From the NCBI RefSeq assembly GCF_900116555.1, contig NZ_FPAT01000002.1, forward strand, positions 248,001 through 312,000: DNA of 64,000 nt, in the 5' to 3' direction. Every line of letters begins with the position of its first letter. Within the stretch, counting starts at the first letter, position 1. The notes under the pieces were generated by a model that was not told where the DNA came from, searched no databases, and saw only the letters and a program-made list of their open reading frames with translations. This stretch comes from Actinopolyspora lacussalsi subsp. righensis. GTDB lineage: Bacteria; Actinomycetota; Actinomycetes; Mycobacteriales; Pseudonocardiaceae. Of the stretch, positions 55,001 through 61,879 are shown one piece after another. The position numbers were made by a program, and so were the translations under genes.

Positions 55001-55654
55001 TGGCCGCGCAAGCAGAAACTCGCCTACGAACGCGAGATGCTGGGACTCTACGTCTCGGCCCACCCCCTCGACGGAGCCGAGGGGATTCTGCGCAAACACG
55101 CCAAACCCATCGCCACACTGAAGAACGAGGCACCCGCCGAAGGGGAGGTCCACGTGGCGGGGCTGATCACCAACGTGGACAAGCGGGTGAACAAGAAGGG
55201 TGAGCCGTGGGCGATCGTCACGGTCGAGGACTACGACTCCTCGATCGAGGCGCTGTTCTTCCCCAAGTCCTACTCGGTGGTCGGCGAGGAGCTGGTCACC
55301 GACAGCGCCGTGGCGGTCAAGGGGCGCGTGAACTATCGGGACGAGACCATGTCGATCTTCGCGGACGGGCTGGTCACCCTCGACATCACCTCGGCGGAAC
55401 ACGACCCCACCCCCGTCGCGGAACGGGGCGGGGCGTTCGTGCTGCGGGCCGACGCGTTCAAGCTCGACAAGGAGACGGCGCTGGACCTGCGCACCAGCCT
55501 GCGGGCGCACGCCGGATCGACCCCGGTGCGGGTGATCGTGGCCGGAACCCGCGAGGGAAGGGTGGAACTCCCCGACTACCCGGTCGAGATCTCCCCCGGG
55601 CTCATGGGCGAGATCAAGGGGCTGCCCGGAATCACCGTGCAATCCGCCGGATGA
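52064..55654 (+). CDS. dnaE: DNA polymerase III subunit alpha (DnaE1 type)
   Basis: The replicative polymerase catalytic subunit, 1196 residues, the normal DnaE1 length. Order: PHP domain with HLHVHTEFS near residue 8 and intact metal ligands (proofreading in actinobacterial DnaE1), palm with GPGRGSAAGALLSY near 383 and PDIDIDFDE near 424 (catalytic Asp pair), fingers, KKKKDVI and PFAGYAFNKSHAAAYG, and the OB fold near 1030 (VHVAGLITNVDKRVNKKGEP). AAGGGG lies 5 nt before the GTG. Its neighbours are CRISPR and toxin-antitoxin units, not the housekeeping genes usually near dnaE, so it may be an extra copy. Confidence 0.95.
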   Translation: MSQSQFVHLHVHTEFSMLDGAAKHDKLFSEVARLEQPAVAMTDHGNMFGAHSFYTRAQKAGVKPIIGIEAYVAPASRHHKKPVFWGSRATGKKDADDKEVGGDVSGGGAYTHMTLLAQNSTGLRNLFTLSSIASFEGFFRKPRMDRELISQYSEGIIATSGCLAGEVLTRLRLGQKQEALQAASDYRDIFGQDRFFIEVMDHEIEMERGIRPELLDIANRLGLRTVATNDSHYVTDDQAGHHDALLCLQTKATLADTNRFQFQGGGYHIKSAEDMRDYWDSEVPGACDATLAITEMVEDYEEAFAETNRMPQAKIEPGRTEEEVLREEIESYIPSRFPEGLTQRYREQLDWELKVITEKGFSSYFLVVGDMVRWAKEQGIRVGPGRGSAAGALLSYILHIIDLDPIKHELLFERFLNPERNSPPDIDIDFDERRREEVIAYAKDKYGEENFAKVITYGTIKTKAAFKDAARVHLGQPGFAVADQFSKALPAPAEAEDIPLSGIVDPEHERYPEASEARALIENDETMAKIFETARGLEGLVRNAGVHACAHIISREPLLDVLPLWKRDDGEIITGWDGPQCEAVGLLKIDILGLNFMTIIDDTVKMIKANHGVEIEPLSLPLDDSGTFDTLASGDSLGLFQIEGGGMQTLLKRMRPSGFDDLVACVSLYRPGPMDVNAHLDYADRKNGRKQVEAIHPELADALEPILGDTYGLIVYQEQVMRIAQQLAGYTLGQADSLRKAMGKKKKDVIAAEHPKFLSGMEERGFTRDSAQALWDVILPFAGYAFNKSHAAAYGLVSYWSGYLKTHYPADYMAALLTAFSHNKDKTAAYLSECRRMGITVLPPDVTESGVMFSATPDGRIRVGLGAVRNVGTGVAESIIAARNETDSGTFTGFADFLSKVPPHVCQKRVVESLTKAGAFDELGYTRQGLTAVHEDAVEAMTSLKKSESLGQFDLFGGGNDAAAEEASPLAHLAIDDEEWPRKQKLAYEREMLGLYVSAHPLDGAEGILRKHAKPIATLKNEAPAEGEVHVAGLITNVDKRVNKKGEPWAIVTVEDYDSSIEALFFPKSYSVVGEELVTDSAVAVKGRVNYRDETMSIFADGLVTLDITSAEHDPTPVAERGGAFVLRADAFKLDKETALDLRTSLRAHAGSTPVRVIVAGTREGRVELPDYPVEISPGLMGEIKGLPGITVQSAG

Positions 55655-55665
55655 GCTGTCGAGAA

Positions 55666-55696
55666 CGGGGCTGCCCGCGTTGTGTGGGCAGCCCCG
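55666..55696. terminator. Hairpin terminator after dnaE
   Basis: An 11-bp perfect stem (CGGGGCTGCCC and complement) with a 9-nt loop, 11 bp past the dnaE stop; it also closes the convergent mini-ORF pair. Confidence 0.8.
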
Positions 55697-55714
55697 TCGT
55701 GGGTCGTGCGCGGT

Positions 55715-55819
55715 TCAGCGGGGTATCGACCCCGTCCCGTTGCGCGAATCGCAGTGATCGTCGCGACGACGATCCCACCCGTTACCGTCGCGGTCCGGGC
55801 ACGTCAGCGTATCCGTCAT
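55715..55819 (-). CDS. Mini-ORF (34 aa) coupled to the Cys-rich mini-ORF
   Basis: A 34-residue charged peptide beginning MTDTLTCPDRDGNGWDRRRD and containing two Cys, then Gly/Asn/Pro-rich. Its ATG overlaps the stop of the 27-residue reading frame upstream (TGATG), which suggests coupled translation. It may be a small signalling or structural peptide; no family is recognised. Confidence 0.45.
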   Translation of the reverse strand: MTDTLTCPDRDGNGWDRRRDDHCDSRNGTGSIPR

Positions 55820-55902
55820 CAGTTCTCGCCGCTTCCGGAACAGGTCGCGCAGTCCGGATCATTTCCGGAGCAGTTCGGGCAGGGCTCGCCTTCCATACCC
55901 AT
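55819..55902 (-). CDS. Cys-rich mini-ORF with two CxxC pairs (27 aa)
   Basis: A 27-residue peptide with CPNC and CATC pairs separated by about nine residues, a minimal zinc-ribbon pattern, surrounded by Gly/Ser/Asp/Glu. AAGGAG lies 8 nt before the ATG, an excellent site for so short a frame, and the next mini-ORF starts at its stop. Small zinc-ribbon proteins of this size exist in actinomycetes; the role is unknown. The reading frame was found by eye. Confidence 0.6.
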   Translation of the reverse strand: MGMEGEPCPNCSGNDPDCATCSGSGEN

Positions 55903-56062
55903 GACAGATTCTCCTTACCCGTAACGATCGCTGTTCGTACGTGTCGCGGACAGGCCAGCTGATCGAACCTGCCGTGGTGCTGATCCCCTGACGTTCATCG
56001 ACGTTATTCACGGGTGGGACGATCACGGTCACCCGAATGGCAGTCGCGGCGGCGCCGACGTG

Positions 56063-56194
56063 ATGCGGGAACGACCGGAACCCAAGACCGCCGAGCGGGA
56101 CTTTTCGCGTCTTCGGCTACTGTGGCTGGACGTAGTGCGAAGGGAATGGGTGGATACTTCCCTGGATCAGGGCGCGTTGCCGGCGCTGCGATGA
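56063..56194 (+). pseudogene. Possible gene remnant (43 codons)
   Basis: A reading frame continuing MRERPEPKTAERDFSRLRLL and WLDVVRREWVDTSLDQGALPA has protein-like composition (amphipathic helices), and the same frame stays open for over 40 codons upstream without an in-frame start codon. It may be the tail of a lost gene, truncated where the CRISPR/toxin-antitoxin block B begins. The family is not recognised. Confidence 0.3.
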
Positions 56195-56260
56195 CTCATG
56201 ACCGGAATCGGGTGAGAAGTACCGAACTCGCATTCGAGGTGCGTTATCCCGATGTCGCGA

Positions 56261-56307
56261 TGGCGTGAGAATGTGCGGCGGCGGCTTTGACATCGCGGGT
56301 CGCGGAA
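56261..56307 (+). promoter_or_regulatory. CRISPR leader-like sequence 4 (degenerate)
   Basis: TGGCGTGAGAATGTGCGGCG, then GCGGCTTTGACATCGC, then GGGTCGCGGAA: the same blocks as the other leaders with several substitutions, directly before a single repeat. Confidence 0.6.
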
Positions 56308-56336
56308 GTGCTCTCCACGTGCGTGGAGGTGGAGCG
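56308..56336 (+). CRISPR. Single CRISPR repeat (locus 4)
   Basis: A lone 29-bp repeat with degenerate end (GGTGGAGCG), followed by the 31-nt trailer also found after array 2. It is array-like only by its leader and trailer; no spacer-repeat unit is left. Confidence 0.7.
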
Positions 56337-56478
56337 GCACGGTTACACGGCGTGATAGTCAAGCGCTTTGCTCGCCTCATCCAAGCAGAAGATCTGCGGG
56401 AGAAGAACTCGCGCGGTCGGGTGATTCCTGGCTGATCAGGGGTGCGGGGCGGTTGATGGTGTCGGCATACTCCGGGGC

Positions 56479-56781
56479 ATGTTCCGGATGAATTCTGGGC
56501 CCCTGGTGGTCGAGCGTGACCTGGACGACATTCGGGAAGCGTTGCGGTTGTACGGCGAGCCGGATGAGCTCATGAAGTTCGATCTGGAGCGGGAGTACGG
56601 GTTCACCGAGGAGCGGTTCACGGAGTGGTGGGCCACTGCCACCAGTGCCGCCAATCCGCCGACCGAGCGTGACCGGGAAATGATGCGCCGCCTGTTCGAG
56701 GAAGGCGACGAAACCGGATTCTCGGAACGGATCGACGACTTGAGTGATCCCACCACCCCCCCGATTTGGTTGCGGCACTGA
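56479..56781 (+). CDS. Putative antitoxin, copy B
   Basis: A 100-residue acidic protein paralogous to the product at 51075, identical over most of residues 18-73. The C-terminal tail is different and longer (FSERIDDLSDPTTPPIWLRH); a fragment with this same tail survives in the remnant after array 1, so copy B resembles that lineage. The stop overlaps the toxin ATG by 1 bp (TGATG). A GTG-free, clean ATG start opens MFRMNSGPLVVERD. Function inferred from gene order with a RelE-like toxin. Confidence 0.65.
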   Translation: MFRMNSGPLVVERDLDDIREALRLYGEPDELMKFDLEREYGFTEERFTEWWATATSAANPPTERDREMMRRLFEEGDETGFSERIDDLSDPTTPPIWLRH

Positions 56782-57017
56782 TGGCTCGATACACGATTCG
56801 CTGGGGCGAACAAGCCGATCGGACTTACAACGACCTCCCGTCACGGATCCAAAGAGTTGTCGACGAACGATTGGACGAGCTGCGCGTCGAACCGCGCACC
56901 GGAACTTACGACAAAGGTCGTGACCAGTGGAAAGCCGCTTTCCACGGTGGTTTGGTCATGTACACCGTCGGCGAGCGGATGTTGTTGATCGACGTGCTGC
57001 GCATTACCGCGCTCTGA
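56781..57017 (+). CDS. RelE/ParE-like toxin, copy B
   Basis: A 78-residue basic protein: RWGEQADRTYNDLPSRIQRVV helices, then TGTYDKGRDQWKAAF and the terminal strand pair, identical to copy A over the last 25 residues. The N-terminal half differs more from copy A (roughly half of the residues), which could give different antitoxin pairing. Coupled to the upstream antitoxin by a TGATG overlap. Confidence 0.75.
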   Translation: MARYTIRWGEQADRTYNDLPSRIQRVVDERLDELRVEPRTGTYDKGRDQWKAAFHGGLVMYTVGERMLLIDVLRITAL

Positions 57018-57199
57018 GGTTTCGCGAGGATTTTCGGCACGGCACTCGCGGGTTTGTGCGGGATGCTCAGGGATGAGCTCGCCGAAGTCCGGTGTGGTTC
57101 GGTTCTGTTGAAGAGTCACGGAAATTGGTCGGGTCCGGTGTCGTGTAGTCGGTTCGTGGATACTGTGGTGCTGTCCGGCCGTTGGCTTGTGATCGTGGG

Positions 57200-57298
57200 C
57201 GGAGGCGTCTCGTTGGTTTGGCGGTGTGAAAACGTGCAGCGAGGGTTGTAATGTCGCAGGTCGCAGAGGGTGCTCTCCACGTGCGTGGAGGCGACCTC
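57200..57298 (+). CRISPR. Leader 5 and single degenerate repeat (locus 5)
   Basis: A leader like 2 and 3 (GGCGTCTCGTTGGTTTGGCG onward, 57200-57269) precedes one repeat at 57270-57298 that starts GTGCTCTCCACGTGCGTGGA but whose last eight bases have changed. No spacer follows, so the locus is eroded. Confidence 0.7.
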
Positions 57299-57344
57299 CG
57301 AATTCCTTCGGACCGCTCGTGCGTCCGCTGCCGTGAGGGACGCT

Positions 57345-57369
57345 GTGAATTTCGCGGGAAATCGACAGG
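57345..57369 (-). repeat. Copy of dispersed palindrome
   Basis: GTGAATTTCGCGGGAAATCG core, two changes from the consensus, 17 bp past the 3' end of the VOC-family gene. Confidence 0.6.
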
Positions 57370-57386
57370 GGCGGCTCTGATTCGGC

Positions 57387-57794
57387 TCAGCCGGGACGGT
57401 GGTGCACGTACTCGATGATCGAGTCGTCCGGATGTCGTACCGTCACCCCACTGCCCACCGGGGCGCGGAACGGCTGCTGCACCAGTTCCGCACCTTCCGC
57501 GCGCAGTCGTGCCAGGTAGGGCTCGATGTCCGGCACGAGCAGCGTCCCGACCGTGGCGCGGAACGGTTGCAGCGCTTCCGCCGAACCGCCGATGAGCAGG
57601 AAGCCTCCCACGGCGGTCAGCGTCAGGTTCTTCTCCGGATAGGGCATGACCATGTCCCGCCGGAGCCCCAGCACCCTCTCGTACCACGAGGTGGTCGCTT
57701 CGAGATCGGCGATATCCACGAAGACTCTCACGAACGTTCTCGGCTGCTGAAGGGCGCGGGAATCCGTGAGTTCACGCCAGAGTTGATCGAGCAA
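57387..57794 (-). CDS. VOC-family (glyoxalase/bleomycin resistance fold) protein
   Basis: A 135-residue single VOC module pair. RTFVRVFVDIADLEATTSWYERVLG opens the fold, and the GSGVTVRHPDDSIIEYVHHRPG end carries the usual metal-ligand Glu. Such proteins are isomerases, dioxygenases or drug-binding proteins; the substrate is open. The TTG start has AAGGA 7 nt upstream. It is divergent from an MmyB-type regulator, a common pairing in which the regulator controls the neighbour. Confidence 0.88.
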   Translation of the reverse strand: MLDQLWRELTDSRALQQPRTFVRVFVDIADLEATTSWYERVLGLRRDMVMPYPEKNLTLTAVGGFLLIGGSAEALQPFRATVGTLLVPDIEPYLARLRAEGAELVQQPFRAPVGSGVTVRHPDDSIIEYVHHRPG

Positions 57795-57916
57795 AAGGAT
57801 TCCTTCGGTTGGCTTCCGGCTCGGACACCCCGAGCCTCCTGCCGTGAACCGCAGTCAGCCAGCGGCCGATTCGTACTGTTACCGACACTGACAGGCTCAT
57901 GGAACGTGGAGGGGCG

Positions 57917-58753
57917 ATGCCCGCTACGACGATCCGACGCGAACTAGGTGCGTTCCTGCGGGCCGCGCGCGCTCAGCTCACCCCGGCCGATCTCGGACTG
58001 AGCGTGCACGGCAGTCGCCGGGTCCGTGGCCTGCGACGCGAAGAAGTCGCTGCCGTCTCCGGGATCGGGTTGTCGTGGTACACCTGGCTGGAACAAGGCA
58101 GGGTCGCCACCTCGCGGCAGGTGCTCGACGCGTTGGCGAGCACGCTGCGGCTGGGTGAACAGCAACACCGGCACGTGCTCGTGTTGGGTGGATTCCAGCC
58201 TGAACCCCAGGAAAGTACCGATTCCGCCCGGCTTTCGGCGTTGCTGGCCGAGTGGGCGCGGAGCCCGGCGCTGCTGCTCGACCACCGGTTCGACGTGCAC
58301 GCGGTCAACGAGGTGCACCACGTGGTGTGGCAGCTCATTCCCGAGGTGCGGGAAGGAACGAACCTGCTGCTCGCGATGGCGACCGAGCCAGACTGGCGCG
58401 ACGTGCTCGTCGACGAGCGGGACACGCTGTACGAACTCTTCCTGCGTTTCCGAGCTCAGGCGGACCTACACCCCACCGACCCGAGATGCCACGAGGTGCT
58501 GCGAACGCTGCGGAACAGCCGCCCCGACCTGGCTCACTACTGGGAGTGCCGCGACGTCCGCGATTCCGGAACATGGCCGGTGGTCGTCACCGATGGGAGC
58601 GGAGGCAGGCCGCGATTCGACTTCACGCTGCTGCGTACCGATGGGGCGTCCGGCTCGCTGCTCGTGCAGGTGCCGGGTAACGATGAAACCCGGGAGTGGG
58701 TGCGCGGGCGAATTTCACCGGGCGAGGTTCAAAACGTGCGGCGGCGGTTGTAA
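57917..58753 (+). CDS. MmyB-type XRE transcriptional regulator with CRISPR-leader-derived C-terminus
   Basis: A 278-residue regulator: XRE helix-turn-helix (about 12-70, REEVAAVSGIGLSWYTWLEQGR) and an MLTR ligand-binding domain (about 100-265, LLDHRFDVHAVNEVHHVVWQL, PDLAHYWECRDVRD). The last nine codons (VQNVRRRL and the stop) are the CRISPR leader core read as protein. GGAGG precedes the ATG by 4 nt; an ATG six codons earlier lacks a site. It probably regulates the divergent VOC gene. Confidence 0.9.
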   Translation: MPATTIRRELGAFLRAARAQLTPADLGLSVHGSRRVRGLRREEVAAVSGIGLSWYTWLEQGRVATSRQVLDALASTLRLGEQQHRHVLVLGGFQPEPQESTDSARLSALLAEWARSPALLLDHRFDVHAVNEVHHVVWQLIPEVREGTNLLLAMATEPDWRDVLVDERDTLYELFLRFRAQADLHPTDPRCHEVLRTLRNSRPDLAHYWECRDVRDSGTWPVVVTDGSGGRPRFDFTLLRTDGASGSLLVQVPGNDETREWVRGRISPGEVQNVRRRL

Positions 58754-58770
58754 CACCGCGGTTCGCGAAG
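58728..58770 (+). promoter_or_regulatory. CRISPR leader-like sequence 6, overlapping the MmyB gene end
   Basis: TTCAAAACGTGCGGCGGCGG, TTGTAACACCGCGG, TTCGCGAAG directly before array 6; the TAA of the regulator lies inside the leader. Confidence 0.7.
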
Positions 58771-58860
58771 GTGCTCTCCACGTGTGTGGAGGTGGACCGT
58801 CGATCCCCGCGAGGATTCCTCCTATGTGGTGGTGCTCTCCACGTGTGTGGAGGTGACCCG
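58771..58860 (+). CRISPR. Mini CRISPR array 6 (two repeats, one spacer)
   Basis: Repeats at 58771-58799 and 58832-58860 (the last ending GGTGACCCG) around a 32-bp spacer. No trailer of the conserved type follows; the rest of the gap to the ABC operon (58861-59163) holds no supported gene. Confidence 0.9.
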
Positions 58861-59163
58861 GGTTTGCCGCAGGCGCTTCCCGCGCCGAGCCTGTCATTTC
58901 TCCACCGGCCTTGTGCTGCCTCGGGAGGCCCTCTCACCCTCAGCCAGTCAACCCCTCAACCGCGTTCGTGCCACCGAAGAGGCGGCGGACGACTCGGGAA
59001 AACCGTGACGGGTCCGCTGTCCGATAGGGGAGTGTGCGGTACGCGAGGGACGGACTCGTGGCAGGGCGAGCGAGGGTGTTCGGGACGACTCCCGTCGACA
59101 CGCCACGGCCACGAGTGTTGTTCGCCGGCCGCACTGCGTCGTCGGTGTGGACGGAGATTCGAC

Positions 59164-59934
59164 ATGGTGACTGTCAGGGTGGACGGCTTGCGAGCGCGAT
59201 ACGGCGGGAAGCTCGCGCTGGACGGGGTAAACCTGCGTATGGGGACGGGCATCCACGGTTTGCTCGGACCCAACGGTGCGGGAAAGACCACACTGATGCG
59301 CACGCTGGCGACAGTGGCACGACCGAGTGAGGGCAGCGTTGAGCTGCTCGGGCATGACACCGCGGAACAGGACGGCCGGAAGCGAGTGCGTCGGCGGTTG
59401 GGATACCTGCCCCAAACATTCGGTTACTACCCGGGATTCACCGTGGCCGAGTTCGTGGAGTATATGGCCTGGCTCAAGGAAGTGCCCAAGGACCGTGTGC
59501 CGGAGGCGGTCGAGCGTGCGATCGAGCGGGTCGGTCTGGCCGATCGGGTGGGCTCCAAACTGAGGAAACTCTCCGGAGGAATGCTGCGTCGCGCGGGGAT
59601 CGCACAAGCGATCGTCAATGACCCGGAGCTGCTGTTGCTCGACGAGCCGACGGCCGGACTCGATCCGGAGCAACGGGTGGAGTTCCGGGAACTGCTGCGT
59701 GACATCGGCTCGACCAACACCGTCGTCGTCAGCACACACCTGGTCGAAGACGTCTCCATCGCCTGCGACGAAGTCACCCTGTTCGACAGCGGGAAGCTGA
59801 TTTTCCGTGGAACACCGAACGAATTGGCCGAGTTCGGCACTTCCGAGGCGGATGACGCCCGCGGCGGGGACACCGCTCTGGAACGCGGCTACACCGCGGC
59901 GCTGCGCGCCTCCCGGGAAAGGACGGTGGCATGA
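59164..59934 (+). CDS. ABC transporter ATP-binding protein
   Basis: A 256-residue ATPase of the CcmA/BcrA group: Walker A GPNGAGKTTL near residue 39, Q-loop LPQTFGYYPGF, signature KLSGGMLRRAG and Walker B LLLLDEPTAGLDP, with the His switch in VVSTHLVED. The signature lacks the usual Gln (LSGGM). It is the first gene of a five-gene overlapping run with two membrane proteins, an ECF sigma factor and its anti-sigma factor, so it likely powers an exporter or sensor linked to envelope stress. Confidence 0.93.
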   Translation: MVTVRVDGLRARYGGKLALDGVNLRMGTGIHGLLGPNGAGKTTLMRTLATVARPSEGSVELLGHDTAEQDGRKRVRRRLGYLPQTFGYYPGFTVAEFVEYMAWLKEVPKDRVPEAVERAIERVGLADRVGSKLRKLSGGMLRRAGIAQAIVNDPELLLLDEPTAGLDPEQRVEFRELLRDIGSTNTVVVSTHLVEDVSIACDEVTLFDSGKLIFRGTPNELAEFGTSEADDARGGDTALERGYTAALRASRERTVA

Positions 59935-61226
59935 CCGCACGTGTGCTTTGGCACGAGATTCGCCGTAGCGGCCTGCCGCTCTGGATCACTCCGCTGTTGC
60001 TTCTCGTCTCGGGACTGGTGTTCACCCGGACTCTGCTGCGGACGGGAGGACAGCGTTTGGAGTGGGCCACCTCGATTTTCTACGACATGACGCCGATGGT
60101 CGTGCTGGCCAGCACACTGGCTTTGGCGGTCGCGGCGTGGCGGGCCGGGCGTGAACGCCGAAGAGGCGTAGCTGAACTGATCGAATCCACTCCGCGCGCA
60201 CGTTCGCAGCGTGCGTTGCTCTCCTGGATTTCCGTGACGATCTGGCCCGTCGTTTCCTGCTTGCCCGCCGTAGTGGCATTCGGGTCGCTCAGCCGCGAGG
60301 CGGTTTCCGGTCCACCACTGTTCGGGGTACTGACCGCGGCTGTCTCCACAGTGGTCGCCTACGCCGCGCTCGGTTTCGCCGTAGGTACTTTTGTTCCCGG
60401 CAGACTCACGACTCCGGTGGCTGGTGTCGTCTCCTTCGTTGTCATGATCGCTCTCGGCTCGTGGGTACCCCACGGTTTGCTGTCCGTTGTTCCGCAGCCC
60501 ACCTACGGCACCATCGCGACCAATCGTTCCGGTGTCGGACTCTGGGATCGACCGGTGTGGTGGTTCGCACCCGCTGCCGCGCTGTGGTTCGTGGCGCTGA
60601 CTGTCGCGCTGCTGGTAGTGGCTACGGCGCGACGTCGCCCGCTCGCGGTAGTGCCGTCAGTACTCGCGGTGCTCCTCGCGATCCCGTTGACGCAAACCCA
60701 GGTTTGGCGTATCGACACCGCGAGCCCGCTGTTGAGCTGCAGTGACGGCAGTGTGCGTGTTTGCGTGCCGAACGAGATCGGTGTGGCTCCGAACGCTGTG
60801 GCCGCCTCGACGAAACCGGTCCGAGCACGTCTGGCCGACCTTCCCACCGTCGCCCCGCTGGGAGCCGTCGATTCGAGTTCAGCCAGTGCGTATGTCTGGC
60901 CGCAGAACTGTCGTGCTTACTTGGAACGGATCAGCTGCAATTCGCCGCGTCCTTCGACGGCCGGTGAGAAGCTCGCCGAGCGAATTTCCGGCTGGCAGTG
61001 TTCGTCATCGTCCTCACCGGGAACACCCATGTACACCTCTCCGGCGCCGCGATTGGAACGCGGAGTGCGGGACTGGCTGCTCGGGCGGACGGGTGATTCC
61101 GCGTCCGGGATCGTCCGACACCTCGCCACGCTTCCCGACGACGAACGACACGAATGGCTGAGCCGCTATCTGCTCGCCGCTGAGCGGTGTGACGTTTCCG
61201 CTGTCACGGGATTGCGGGGTTCCTGA
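59931..61226 (+). CDS. ABC-2-like membrane protein of the sigma-factor operon
   Basis: A 431-residue membrane protein. Six hydrophobic helices are visible in the first 260 residues (from LPLWITPLLLLVSGLVFTRTL to PLAVVPSVLAVLLAIPL), followed by an extracytoplasmic domain with four Cys (LLSCSDGSVRVC, NCRAY, ISC). The ATG overlaps the ATPase stop (ATGA). It probably is the permease half of the exporter; the exposed Cys-rich domain could sense the outside. Confidence 0.8.
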   Translation: MTARVLWHEIRRSGLPLWITPLLLLVSGLVFTRTLLRTGGQRLEWATSIFYDMTPMVVLASTLALAVAAWRAGRERRRGVAELIESTPRARSQRALLSWISVTIWPVVSCLPAVVAFGSLSREAVSGPPLFGVLTAAVSTVVAYAALGFAVGTFVPGRLTTPVAGVVSFVVMIALGSWVPHGLLSVVPQPTYGTIATNRSGVGLWDRPVWWFAPAAALWFVALTVALLVVATARRRPLAVVPSVLAVLLAIPLTQTQVWRIDTASPLLSCSDGSVRVCVPNEIGVAPNAVAASTKPVRARLADLPTVAPLGAVDSSSASAYVWPQNCRAYLERISCNSPRPSTAGEKLAERISGWQCSSSSSPGTPMYTSPAPRLERGVRDWLLGRTGDSASGIVRHLATLPDDERHEWLSRYLLAAERCDVSAVTGLRGS

Positions 61227-61825
61227 TGGTGTCCGGGCGTTTTCTGCGGTTGTATCTCCGGTCCCGGAATATCCCCGCTGTGGTCGGAGGAATGGTTTCG
61301 CTGCTCGTTCTCAGCGGTTGGAACGGGCAGTGGTTGGGGTGGACTCTACCGAGAGTCGTCCTGATGTTCGTGGTGGTGCTCGCGGCGGTTCTGCTGGCAG
61401 GCAGTTTCGCCACGCCGAGTCCGGAGCTCGATGCCGGTGCCGTTGTGCCGTGGTGGCGGTGGCATCTCGGGCATGCTCTGGTGGGCATCGCCGGATGTGG
61501 GGTGTCGCTGGCGCTCGCGGTGTTCGTGCATCGGCACGGCACGCCGGGTCTCGATCTCGCCGTGCTGCGCGATCTTCTCGGCTTCAGCGGGTTGGCGCTG
61601 TTGACGGGTGCGTCGCTCGGAGTTCGGTTGTCCTGGACAGTTCCGTTCGTCTACGCCCTCGTCGTATGGGTTTTCTCCTCGGTGACCGCTCCCTGGGGCA
61701 GAGTGCTCCTGTGGCCAGTGCTGTCCCCGACAGCGGAGGTTTCCTGGTGGGCCGCCATCGGGTGCTGCGGCATGGGCACCACGCTCATCGCCGTTCGCGG
61801 TACGACACCGGAGATCAGGCAGTGA
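61226..61825 (+). CDS. Membrane protein of the sigma-factor operon
   Basis: A 199-residue protein with about five hydrophobic helices and no recognised family (MVSGRFLRLYLRSRNIPAVV start). The ATG shares a base with the preceding stop (TGATG). It likely forms the second membrane subunit of the exporter. Function beyond that is inference from operon position. Confidence 0.75.
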   Translation: MVSGRFLRLYLRSRNIPAVVGGMVSLLVLSGWNGQWLGWTLPRVVLMFVVVLAAVLLAGSFATPSPELDAGAVVPWWRWHLGHALVGIAGCGVSLALAVFVHRHGTPGLDLAVLRDLLGFSGLALLTGASLGVRLSWTVPFVYALVVWVFSSVTAPWGRVLLWPVLSPTAEVSWWAAIGCCGMGTTLIAVRGTTPEIRQ

Positions 61826-61879
61826 GCGTCCCGCGAAAACCACGACGGATATTTCATCCGATACAGGAGTGTGCGGGCC

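Larger units (their letters stand above)
56308..57290 (+). repeat. Duplicated CRISPR/toxin-antitoxin block, copy B
   Basis: Same order as copy A (50904-51862): terminal repeat, trailer, antitoxin, toxin, 182-bp region, leader 5, repeat. It is more diverged at the leader end. Confidence 0.8.

Noticed and set aside
55682-55924. Plus-strand 80-codon frame after dnaE
   Set aside because: Lies opposite the mini-ORF pair that has a real binding site; its own sequence is not protein-like.
49581-58831. Self-targeting spacers
   Set aside because: None of the five spacers showed a match elsewhere in the window by eye; a genome and phage search would be needed for any target claim.
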